Below, one piece after another: positions 5,804-12,306 of a stretch of DNA of 13,221 bases. The translations under genes and the position numbers were made by a program. Below the pieces are notes generated by a model, which was not told the DNA's origin, made no database searches, and saw only the letters and a list, made by a program, of their open reading frames with translations. Source of the DNA: Deltaproteobacteria bacterium (GTDB lineage Bacteria; Desulfobacterota; Syntrophia; Syntrophales; Smithellaceae). Within the stretch, counting starts at the first letter, position 1; every line of letters starts with the position of its first letter. The stretch is from the NCBI GenBank assembly GCA_009668925.1, contig SBEK01000119.1, positions 1 to 13,221 of the forward strand, written 5' to 3'.

Positions 5804-7681
5804 ATGATACTCAACTGGCCGCCCCTCTATAAAGAAAAAATCACGGACGCGAAAACCGCTTTGTCCCGCATTCGCCGCGGGGCGCGTATTTTCATCGCCT
5901 CCGCCTGCGGCGAGCCGCAACTGCTGGTCAAGACGCTTCTGGATATGGCGCCGAGTTTCTCCGATGTGGAGGTCATCCATTTCCTGGATCTGGGGCTCAC
6001 GGACTATACGTCGGAAGTGTACACCGAGCATTTCCGGCACAACGCGCTCTTTATCGGCGCGAACGCCCGCGCGGCCATTAAGGCGGGCCACGCCGATTAC
6101 ACCCCCATTTTTCTGTCCGAAGTGCCGCTGCTCATGGAGCGGGGGGCCATGCCCATCGATGTGGCCCTGATCACCGTATCGCCGCCGGATATGAACGGGT
6201 ATGTCAGTCTGGGGATTTCCGTGGACATCACCAAGACGGCGGCCGAAACGGCGCGTTATGTCGTGGCCGAGGTGAACACCAATATGCCCCGGACGCTGGG
6301 CGACAGTTTCCTGCACATAAGCCAGATCGGCGCTTTCGTGGAAAACAACTCGCCGCTCCTGGAGTTTCAGCAAAAAGCGCCGGATGATATCGCGCAGGCC
6401 ATCGGCCAGCTCATCGCCGATCTGATTGACAACGAGTCCACGATCCAGACCGGCGTGGGCAAGATTCCCAATTCGGTGTTTCCCTACCTCGCCAACAAAA
6501 AAGATCTGGGCGTCCACACCGAGACATTTACGGACGGGTTGATCGACCTGGTGGAAAACGGCGTCGTGACCTGTCAGAAGAAATCGCTTCATCCGGGGAA
6601 GATTGTCGCATCCTTTTGCATGGGCACGAGGCGCGTCTATGAATTCGTCGACAACAATCCTCTGTTTGAATTCCGTCCGAGCAAATACGTCAACGACCCC
6701 TATGTGATTGCTCAAAACGACCGGATGGTGTCCATCAACTCCGCGCTGACCGTCGATCTGACCGGACAGGTCTGTTCGGATTCCCTGGGATTTGAGTTTT
6801 ACAGCGGCATCGGCGGACAGGTCGATTTTGTGCGGGGGTCGGCCATGTCCCGGCGCGGCAAGTCCATCATGGTTCTGCCCTCGACAACCGAGGATGGAAC
6901 CATTTCCCGGATCGTCCCCTATCCGTCAGCGGGGAGCGGCGTGGTGGTCACCCGGGGCGATATTCATTACGTGGTGACGGAATACGGCATTGCCTACGTG
7001 CACGGGAAATCCATCCGCGACCGCGCCATGATGCTCATCAGCATTGCCCATCCGAAATTTCGCGACGAGCTTCTGGAGGCCGCCAAACGCCAGGGCTACA
7101 TTTACCGCGATCAGACGCTGCCGGTGGTTTTGTATCCCAAGGAATACGAAATGTACTGGACGGACACGAAGGGTACGCCCCTCTTTTTCCGTCCGGTGAA
7201 AGCGACGGATGAGCGCGCCATTCAGGAGTTGATTTACGCACTGCCGGAACAGGATGTGTTTACCCGGTTTTTCCACAGCCTAAAATCCTTCTCCCACAAG
7301 GTGGCCATGCCTCTCGCCGCCATTGATTACACGGACAAGATGGCCATTGCCGCCGTCATCGGCAAAGAGGAACCGGAAGGACGGGAGAAGATCGCCGCCA
7401 TCGGCCGCTATATCAATAATCCGAATACACGTTATGCCGAAGTCGCCTTCACGACGCATCAGGACTGGCAGGGCCGGGGCATCGGAACGTTTTTGCTTCG
7501 GTACCTGATCCGCATCGCGAAGGAGAAAAACATCGCCGGATTCACGGCAGATGTGCTTTCCCGCAATAAGGCGATGATGCGGGTGTTTGCCAAGTCCGGC
7601 TGTCCGATGACGACGCATCTGGATACCGGTGTTTACGAACTCAAAATCAATTTCGTCGGTGCAGAACACACCGAAGAATGA
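5804..7681 (+). CDS. Acetyl-CoA hydrolase/4-hydroxybutyrate-type CoA-transferase fused to GNAT acetyltransferase domain
   Basis: The 625-residue protein has two parts. Residues 1 to about 450 belong to the acetyl-CoA hydrolase/transferase family, whose members move CoA between acetate and other acids through a glutamyl-CoA thioester. The probable catalytic residue is Glu240 in GVHTETFTDG, close in position to Glu238 of clostridial 4-hydroxybutyrate CoA-transferase. The glycine-rich signature GIGGQVDFVRG is at 335-345. Residues 458-616 form a GNAT domain with the acetyl-CoA-binding loop QGRGIG (556-561). This fusion is known in bacteria and suggests either protein acetylation or use of the bound acyl-CoA. 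The ribosome site AAGGAAG lies about 12 nt before the ATG. The flavodoxin-ferredoxin gene follows after 28 bases, so they are probably co-transcribed. The acid substrate is not determined. Confidence 0.93.
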   Translation: MILNWPPLYKEKITDAKTALSRIRRGARIFIASACGEPQLLVKTLLDMAPSFSDVEVIHFLDLGLTDYTSEVYTEHFRHNALFIGANARAAIKAGHADYTPIFLSEVPLLMERGAMPIDVALITVSPPDMNGYVSLGISVDITKTAAETARYVVAEVNTNMPRTLGDSFLHISQIGAFVENNSPLLEFQQKAPDDIAQAIGQLIADLIDNESTIQTGVGKIPNSVFPYLANKKDLGVHTETFTDGLIDLVENGVVTCQKKSLHPGKIVASFCMGTRRVYEFVDNNPLFEFRPSKYVNDPYVIAQNDRMVSINSALTVDLTGQVCSDSLGFEFYSGIGGQVDFVRGSAMSRRGKSIMVLPSTTEDGTISRIVPYPSAGSGVVVTRGDIHYVVTEYGIAYVHGKSIRDRAMMLISIAHPKFRDELLEAAKRQGYIYRDQTLPVVLYPKEYEMYWTDTKGTPLFFRPVKATDERAIQELIYALPEQDVFTRFFHSLKSFSHKVAMPLAAIDYTDKMAIAAVIGKEEPEGREKIAAIGRYINNPNTRYAEVAFTTHQDWQGRGIGTFLLRYLIRIAKEKNIAGFTADVLSRNKAMMRVFAKSGCPMTTHLDTGVYELKINFVGAEHTEE

Positions 7682-7709
7682 GCATCAGAAAGACTGGGCG
7701 GGAATCCTT

Positions 7710-8663
7710 ATGGAAACCAGACGGAGCTTTATCAGGAAAAGCGCCATTCTCTGTGCGGCCGCCGGTCTGCCGCTTACGTTCTCGGCCCCGGCCTGCGCCG
7801 CTTTGCCGGAAATGAAAACCCGTCATCCGAAGCGAGCACTGGTTTTATGCTACAGCCAGTCAGGATTGACCACCCGCTACGGCAAACTGATCGCCTGCAC
7901 CCTGCGCGACAGGGGAATTCGGGCGGATGCGGCCGACATGCGGGCCTTTGAAGGACAGCGGCTCACGGATTACGATCTTATTCTGATCGGCTCGCCGGTG
8001 TTTTATTACGATATTCCCTCCAACGTAAGCGGCTGGCTGGCCAAGGCGCCGTCTATTCCCGGGACGCCGGTTGCGGCGTTTGTTTCTTTCGGCGGGCCGG
8101 AAGGCAATCAACATAATGCCCTGTGCCATGCGCTGCATCTGCTGGCTGAAAAAGGAGGCGTTCCCGTGGGCCTGGGCGCCTTTCGCAGCATTGCGGCCTA
8201 TCCGACGCCTGGCTGGGACAGCGCCAATCAGCGTGCGGGCGAGCATTTGCCCAACGAAGCGACCTATAATCAGGTGCGGGCTTTCACCGGAGAAGTTCTG
8301 GCCCGGATCGGGCAGGGCCGCCCGGCGCCGTATGCATCAGAAATGGCGCTTCGGGAAATTGTGCGCATGCTGCCTTTGGTCTGGTTCAATAAGAAAGCGA
8401 TAAGCCTGCATACGGTCGACGCCTCCCAATGTGTTTTGTGCCGGACCTGCGTGAAAATGTGCCCGGCGGCAGCCATTCACCCGGAGCAGCAGGTTGTAGA
8501 CCGGGAGAAATGCCTGGCCTGTTTCGGATGCCTCAACAACTGCCCGGCCCAGGCCGTGGTCATGGAGTACCGCGGCAAACGCCTGTATGGCTTTCCGGAG
8601 TATCTGCGCTTGAGAAAGATCACCATTTTGGAGCCGCGGGAATTTCAGCATTGCAGCATCTGA
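7710..8663 (+). CDS. Tat-exported flavodoxin/ferredoxin fusion (EFR1-like)
   Basis: I place the start at the ATG at 7710, giving 317 residues. An upstream in-frame ATG at 7629 would overlap the previous gene and bury the signal. The N-terminus reads TRRSFIRK (3-10), a twin-arginine motif, followed by a hydrophobic stretch and ACA-A near residue 30, a plausible cleavage site. Residues about 42-200 are flavodoxin-like, with the FMN phosphate loop YSQSGLTTRYG (48-58) and a second flavin loop around IGSPVFYYDIP (93-103). Two ferredoxin clusters follow: Cys241, 244, 247, 251 (CVLCRTCVKMCP) and Cys268, 271, 274, 278 (CLACFGCLNNCP). This is the EFR1 architecture (flavodoxin plus bacterial ferredoxin), expected to shuttle electrons. 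The Tat signal implies export after cofactor loading in the cytoplasm. The start has only a weak ribosome site. Confidence 0.88.
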   Translation: METRRSFIRKSAILCAAAGLPLTFSAPACAALPEMKTRHPKRALVLCYSQSGLTTRYGKLIACTLRDRGIRADAADMRAFEGQRLTDYDLILIGSPVFYYDIPSNVSGWLAKAPSIPGTPVAAFVSFGGPEGNQHNALCHALHLLAEKGGVPVGLGAFRSIAAYPTPGWDSANQRAGEHLPNEATYNQVRAFTGEVLARIGQGRPAPYASEMALREIVRMLPLVWFNKKAISLHTVDASQCVLCRTCVKMCPAAAIHPEQQVVDREKCLACFGCLNNCPAQAVVMEYRGKRLYGFPEYLRLRKITILEPREFQHCSI

Positions 8664-8672
8664 TGATACATC

Positions 8673-8702
8673 TTGACGGATGCAGAAAGAATCCATTAAT
8701 AT
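8673..8702 (+). promoter_or_regulatory. Candidate promoter of the CNNM/CorC-type gene
   Basis: TTGACG (8673-8678, five of six consensus bases) and TAATAT (8697-8702, four of six) are separated by 18 bases. Transcription would start near 8709, inside the hairpin at 8706-8736. This suggests the downstream gene is not simply part of the preceding operon. Confidence 0.45.
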
Positions 8703-8705
8703 AAA

Positions 8706-8736
8706 GCCGGCTTTCGTCCACCGGACGACCGCCGGC
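8706..8736 (+). promoter_or_regulatory. Two-part hairpin before the CNNM/CorC-type gene
   Basis: An outer stem GCCGGC (8706-8711) with GCCGGC (8731-8736) encloses an inner stem CGTCC (8715-8719) with GGACG (8723-8727); the internal loops are TTT and ACC and the apical loop ACC. No T-run follows, so it could be a weak terminator for the upstream operon or a leader structure for the downstream gene, whose TTG start is 32 bases further on. Confidence 0.4.
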
Positions 8737-8767
8737 GGCCGCAATCTAAAATCGGGGACCAAATATC

Positions 8768-10072
8768 TTGGAAATTCTTGTTATTGCCCTGTTGCTGATA
8801 TTGAACGGCATTTTTGCCATGTATGAGATTGCCCTGGTCTCTGCGCGGCGCTCCAATCTGGAGGACGAAGCGAAATCCGGACGAATGGGGGCCGAAACAG
8901 CGCTCGGGCTGCTCCGGGAGCCGGAGAAAGTCCTGTCGGCCATCCAGGTGGGCATCACGCTCATCGGGATCGTGTCCGGCGCCTACGGCGGACTGGCCCT
9001 GGCCGGTGACGTGGCCCCGCTCTTCAAGAACGTTTCCTTTCTTGCTCCCTACGCCCATGGGCTTTCCCTTGTCATCGTCGTCGGCGTCATCACGTACCTG
9101 TCGCTCATTATCGGAGAGCTGGTTCCGAAAACGATCGCGCTCAACAACGCGGAGGCGATTGCGATTGTCTTGTCGCCGGCCATGAAACTTTTCAGTTCCT
9201 TTACCTATCCGATTGTATGGATTTTAAGCGTTTCTACAAAACTCGTTCTGCAATTCTTCGGAATTGAAAACCGCCGGGAAACGCCGGTGACGGAAGAAGA
9301 ACTGCGGATGGTCATTCAAAAGGGCTCCGAGCACGGCGTCATCGAAAAAGAAGAATCCGACATGATCAATGAAGTGATCCGCTTCGGCGACAAACGGGCG
9401 AGCGCGCTCATGACCCCGCGCGTGGATGTGACCTGGCTGGATATTCACCAGGACCAGGAGGAAATATTGGCGGAGGCATTGAAAGCGTCCTATCCGCGGC
9501 TGCTGGTCTGTGAAGATGAGGTGGATCAAATCAAGGGCGTCGTGAACGTCAAGGACGTGCTGGCCTACTATATCCGGCATCGGACGGTGCGCCTCGAAGA
9601 GATTCTGTTTGAGCCCGTCTACATCCCGGAGCAGGCGCCGGCGCTCAAGGTGCTGGACCTGTTCCGCAAAACGAAGAGGCATTTCGGGGTGGTCATCAAC
9701 GAATACGGGTCCGTGGAAGGAATCATCACGCTGCATGATCTCACGGAAAATATTTTGGGCGATTTACCGGTCCAGGGCGACCTGGAAGAGCCCGAGATCT
9801 TTCAACGAGAAGACGGATCCTACCTGATGGACGGTTCAACGAAAGTGGAAGACGTCGAGGATCTGTTCGCCGTTTCTTCGCTTTTCGAAGATGAGGATGA
9901 ACGGCCGGACATCAACACCCTGGGCGGGTTGGCCATGTATCAGCTCAACCGCGTTCCGAAAATCGGCGATACCTTTTCGGCCGGCGGGTACCTGTTTGAA
10001 ATCGTCGATATGGACGGCAACCGGGTCGATAAACTGCTGGTGAAAAAGATCGGACCCGCTGAAAAAGAATAA
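8768..10072 (+). CDS. CNNM/CorC (HlyC/CorC) family membrane protein with CBS pair
   Basis: This 434-residue inner-membrane protein belongs to the family linked to magnesium/cobalt handling (often annotated hemolysin-like). Residues 1-165 are the CNNM/DUF21 membrane domain with about four hydrophobic helices (near 2-24, 55-80, 98-116, 130-163) and the signature GELVPKT (116-122). A CBS-domain pair spans about 205-335 and begins after the family motif MTPRVD (215-220). Residues 345-430 form the CorC_HlyC C-terminal domain, which includes an acidic loop (EDEDERPD, 374-381). The start is a TTG at 8768; the next ATG, codon 18, would cut the first membrane helix. It is convergent with the phosphorylase gene, with only 17 bases between the stops. 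Direction of transport and ion are not decided by sequence. Confidence 0.92.
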   Translation: MEILVIALLLILNGIFAMYEIALVSARRSNLEDEAKSGRMGAETALGLLREPEKVLSAIQVGITLIGIVSGAYGGLALAGDVAPLFKNVSFLAPYAHGLSLVIVVGVITYLSLIIGELVPKTIALNNAEAIAIVLSPAMKLFSSFTYPIVWILSVSTKLVLQFFGIENRRETPVTEEELRMVIQKGSEHGVIEKEESDMINEVIRFGDKRASALMTPRVDVTWLDIHQDQEEILAEALKASYPRLLVCEDEVDQIKGVVNVKDVLAYYIRHRTVRLEEILFEPVYIPEQAPALKVLDLFRKTKRHFGVVINEYGSVEGIITLHDLTENILGDLPVQGDLEEPEIFQREDGSYLMDGSTKVEDVEDLFAVSSLFEDEDERPDINTLGGLAMYQLNRVPKIGDTFSAGGYLFEIVDMDGNRVDKLLVKKIGPAEKE

Positions 10073-10089
10073 GGCCCTGAGGCTCGGCG

Positions 10090-10809
10090 TCAGGTAGCGG
10101 CCGCATAAAGGTCGATATAGCGTTCCAAGAGCTTCGTCATCATGGCCGCATTGCTGCGCGTGCCGGCGATAATTTCTTCCATCGTCAGGGGCTCCTCCAC
10201 GAGGCCGTTGCCGTAATTGTCAATGGAACAGGCCGAGGCGTAAGAAAGACCCATTTCGAGGGCGATGACCGCTTCGTTGGCCATCGTCATGCCGACAATA
10301 TCGGCGAAGTTCGCCATCATCCTGATTTCCGCTTTGGTTTCCAGCCGCGGGCCGGTGACCTGCCAGTAGGTTCCTGCCGGCGCAACATCGAGGCTGCAGT
10401 CCTCGGCCGCCCTGATCAGCCTGCCGCGGACGGATTCGCAAAGTGAGGGCGTGATGTGGACGGCCTTGTTGTGATGGATGGAGGGTGTCGCCGTGAGGGT
10501 GATAAAATCATCAGGGATGACGACCATGCCCGGCCGAAGGCTCTTCTTCAACGACCCGGTCGAGTTGATCCCGATCACGTCGCTTATGCCGAAATCCGCA
10601 AGCGCCTGAAGATTGGCGTGATGATTGATCCTGTGGGGCAGGATATACTCGGCGGGGTCATTCCCGTGGCGGAGGATAAAGACCATCCGGTCTGTGACCA
10701 TGACCTCGGCGTCTCCATACGAATTCCTGATTGTGTGCCTGGTGCATTTTTCGGTCAGCCCGCTTTTCTCCATCAAAATCGTTCCGGCCAGCACTCCCAC
10801 GCGTCCCAT
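10090..10809 (-). CDS. Purine nucleoside/5'-methylthioadenosine phosphorylase family protein
   Basis: I set the start at the ATG at 10809, preceded by AGGAGGAC; the open frame runs on upstream to 10968 but that part lies across the promoter and is not coding. The 239-residue protein belongs to the PNP/MTAP phosphorylase family, which splits purine nucleosides or methylthioadenosine with phosphate. Visible hallmarks are the phosphate-site RHG (47-49), NHHANLQAL (62-70), NSTGSL (82-87), GPRLETKAEIRM (153-164), GMTMANEA (173-180) and DNYGNG (197-202). Several positions differ from typical members: AGTIL replaces the N-terminal GG(S/T)GL, GMTMANE replaces GMTxxPE, and the base-contact D-x-D of MTAP reads DNY. 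The family is confident but the substrate (MTA, methylthioinosine or another nucleoside) is open. Expected role is purine or methionine salvage in the cytoplasm. Confidence 0.85.
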   Translation of the reverse strand: MGRVGVLAGTILMEKSGLTEKCTRHTIRNSYGDAEVMVTDRMVFILRHGNDPAEYILPHRINHHANLQALADFGISDVIGINSTGSLKKSLRPGMVVIPDDFITLTATPSIHHNKAVHITPSLCESVRGRLIRAAEDCSLDVAPAGTYWQVTGPRLETKAEIRMMANFADIVGMTMANEAVIALEMGLSYASACSIDNYGNGLVEEPLTMEEIIAGTRSNAAMMTKLLERYIDLYAAAT

Positions 10810-10833
10810 ATTGTCCTCCTGAAAATTTTTGAA

Positions 10834-10862
10834 TTTATAGCAGATATGGCCAGGACAGTCAA
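10834..10862 (-). promoter_or_regulatory. Promoter of the phosphorylase gene
   Basis: On the minus strand, TTGACT (10857-10862) and TATAAA (10834-10839) are separated by exactly 17 bases, and TG one base before the -10 makes it an extended -10 promoter. Predicted transcription start is near 10827, giving a short leader of about 18 nt with a strong AGGAGGAC ribosome site. Confidence 0.7.
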
Positions 10863-10877
10863 AAAAGAAAGGCTTTT

Positions 10878-10891
10878 TTTGCCGCGGCAAA
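10878..10891. promoter_or_regulatory. Palindrome TTTGCCGCGGCAAA between divergent promoters
   Basis: This 14-bp perfect palindrome sits between the two divergent -35 boxes, 15 bases from that of the phosphorylase promoter and 6 bases from that of the thioredoxin promoter. The position suits a shared regulator site. No other copy was noticed in the window. Confidence 0.45.
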
Positions 10892-10897
10892 TAGCAT

Positions 10898-10927
10898 TTG
10901 ACTTTTTTTACCGCGCTGTGACATATA
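10898..10927 (+). promoter_or_regulatory. Candidate promoter of the thioredoxin/bamD unit
   Basis: TTGACT (10898-10903) is followed after 18 bases by CATATA (10922-10927), a poor -10 box (three of six). The location, about 30 bases before the thioredoxin start with an AAAGGAGGG ribosome site in between, makes it plausible. Confidence 0.45.
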
Positions 10928-10956
10928 GCACCAAATATCAAAGGAGGGCGTGGATC

Positions 10957-11286
10957 ATGAGCAGCCAATTATTAGGGGTGGCCACCGACGAGAATTTTGA
11001 GGGAGAAGTCCTGAAGAGCGACAAGCCGGTTCTCATTGATTTCTGGGCGCCCTGGTGCGGACCCTGCAAGGCTATCGGACCTATCGTCGAAGAGCTCGCC
11101 GCGCAGTACCAGGATAAAATTAAGGTCATGAAACTCAATGTCGACGACAGCCAAAAATCGGCTGTTGCTTACGGTGTTCGCAGCATTCCCACGCTCCTTA
11201 TGTTTAAGGACGGCAAAGTGTCGAACACCCTCGTGGGCCTTGTGGCGAAAGAAAAACTCGAAGAGTTTATCAAAAAAAGCCTGTGA
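10957..11286 (+). CDS. trxA: Thioredoxin
   Basis: The 109-residue protein is a standard cytoplasmic thioredoxin: active site WCGPCK with Cys34 and Cys37, DFWA just before it (28-31), and the cis-proline at Pro78 in SIPTLL. It keeps protein thiols reduced with electrons from a thioredoxin reductase. The ATG at 10957 has the ribosome site AAAGGAGGG; the same frame is open upstream to 10456 but that part runs antisense to the phosphorylase gene and the divergent promoters, so it is not coding. Length is typical of the family. A BamD-like lipoprotein gene follows after 62 bases and may share the transcript. Confidence 0.96.
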   Translation: MSSQLLGVATDENFEGEVLKSDKPVLIDFWAPWCGPCKAIGPIVEELAAQYQDKIKVMKLNVDDSQKSAVAYGVRSIPTLLMFKDGKVSNTLVGLVAKEKLEEFIKKSL

Positions 11287-11348
11287 TCGTCCGCTAAAAA
11301 TTGAACGGAAACTCAATCCATCTCCATCGATTTCGGATAGGAATCTGC

Positions 11349-12125
11349 GTGAAGTTAAAAAAAATCAGCGTTGTCGCGGCCTTTCTGTTGCTTCTCGGCG
11401 GCTGTTCCTTCGACATGCCGAACATCCTGAAAGGAAACATCTACGATTTTTTCGTCAAGAAGGAACCGGTGAAGTCCACGCCGGAAGCTCTTTACGCGCG
11501 CGGCACGGCTGAATATCAAAAAGGCAGCTATAAAAAAGCGCGGGAAGTCTTCGTCCGTCTTAAGGAGGAGTATCCGCTTCATGAGCTCGCCGTTCTGGCC
11601 GAACTGGGTATCGCCGATTCTTTTTACAGCGACAAAGAATATGCGGATGCGGAAGTCGCCTACCGTGATTTTGCGACACTGTATCCGACGAATGAAAATG
11701 TTCCCTACGCGATTTACCAGACCGGGATGTGCCACTTCGTGCAGATAGGAGCGATTGACCGCGACCAGACGGAAACCATCAAGGCGCAGAGAGAGTTTCA
11801 AAAGCTCGTTGCCCTTTTTCCGCAAAGTAAATTTTCTCTGCTCGCCGAAAAGATGATCCGGGAGTGCAAAACGCAACTGGCCAAGCACGAGTTCTACATC
11901 GGGAATTTTTATTACAAGCAGAAAAAATACGAAGCGGCCCTGAAGCGGTTTGAGGGGATCGCCCGCGATTACGCCGGTGTGGGCATGGATTTGAAGGTCG
12001 AATCCTACATTGCGGAAACCAAGGCGCGCCTTGCCGAAGAAGAGCGGGACCGAAAACTAAAAGAAGAAAAAGCAAACGCCAAAGCCAAAGAAACGCCCAA
12101 AGCCAAAGAAATACCCAAACCCTAG
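11349..12125 (+). CDS. bamD: Outer-membrane assembly lipoprotein BamD
   Basis: With a GTG start at 11349 the product has 258 residues and a clean lipoprotein signal: basic MKLKK, hydrophobic core, then lipobox LGGC with Cys19; the following Ser favours outer-membrane sorting. An ATG at 11301 is in frame but would put a non-signal-like stretch in front. Residues about 45-225 carry tetratricopeptide-type repeats in BamD/YfiO style, for example ALYARGTAEYQKGSYKKARE, then EEYPLHELAVLAELGIADS and FYIGNFYYKQKKYEAALKRF. BamD is a periplasmic-face component of the Bam complex that folds beta-barrel proteins into the outer membrane. The last 35 residues are a Lys/Glu/Ala-rich tail with a short tandem repeat, longer and more charged than usual. 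The outer-membrane role supports a Gram-negative host. Confidence 0.88.
   Translation: MKLKKISVVAAFLLLLGGCSFDMPNILKGNIYDFFVKKEPVKSTPEALYARGTAEYQKGSYKKAREVFVRLKEEYPLHELAVLAELGIADSFYSDKEYADAEVAYRDFATLYPTNENVPYAIYQTGMCHFVQIGAIDRDQTETIKAQREFQKLVALFPQSKFSLLAEKMIRECKTQLAKHEFYIGNFYYKQKKYEAALKRFEGIARDYAGVGMDLKVESYIAETKARLAEEERDRKLKEEKANAKAKETPKAKEIPKP
12078..12122 (+). repeat. 18-bp tandem repeat in the bamD 3' end
   Basis: The unit GCCAAAGCCAAAGAAACG (12078-12095) is followed by CCCAAAGCCAAAGAAATA (12096-12113) and a half unit CCCAAACCC (12114-12122). It encodes repeated AKAKET/PKAKEI in the protein tail and is in frame, so slippage would change tail length by six residues. Confidence 0.7.
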
Positions 12126-12144
12126 TATTCATTCACATGACCTC

Positions 12145-12179
12145 TGTCATCTCGAAGGAGTCGTAACGACTGAAAAATC
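12145..12179 (+). repeat. REP-like intergenic repeat, copy E
   Basis: TGTCATCTCGAAGG...CTGAAAAATC shares the GTCATNTCGA head and AAATC tail with copy D at 4607-4633. The centre holds a small inverted repeat, GTCGT/ACGAC. It lies between two convergent genes, a usual place for such elements. Confidence 0.5.
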
Positions 12180-12221
12180 CATGTCCCGAGCGCCGGCGAG
12201 GGACCTTAAGATTTCCCTCCG

Positions 12222-12278
12222 GCAGGCGCCGGGCCGGCGCCTGCGGTCTTGCCCCCGGCTATGGGGGTCAAAATGACC
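12222..12278. terminator. Hairpin cluster between convergent genes
   Basis: Three stems follow one another: GCAGGCGCC (12222-12230) with GGCGCCTGC (12236-12244), a perfect 9-bp stem with loop GGGCC; CCCCC (12252-12256) with GGGGG (12263-12267); and GGTCA (12266-12270) with TGACC (12274-12278). The last two overlap and are alternatives. No T-runs are present. Position between convergent genes suggests a bidirectional transcription barrier or part of a repeat element. Confidence 0.4.
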
Positions 12279-12306
12279 ATACAGGATTGACGCGATACCA
12301 GGCCCT

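Noticed and set aside
5408..6715. 435-residue open frame on the minus strand
   Set aside because: It overlaps the CQLG gene and the CoA-transferase, both with clear domains on the plus strand; no recognisable domain in the minus frame.
7678..7712. ATGA overlap of the CoA-transferase stop as start of the next gene
   Set aside because: The ATG at 7678 is in a different frame from the flavodoxin-ferredoxin; the real start at 7710 carries the Tat motif.
10861..10880. AAAAAAG/CTTTTTT inverted repeat as a terminator
   Set aside because: It is AT-only, lies between divergent promoters where no transcript should end, and overlaps the -35 of the phosphorylase promoter.
10456..10956. Upstream in-frame extension of thioredoxin to 276 residues
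   Set aside because: It runs antisense to the phosphorylase gene and over two promoters; the ATG at 10957 has a strong ribosome site and gives a normal thioredoxin length.
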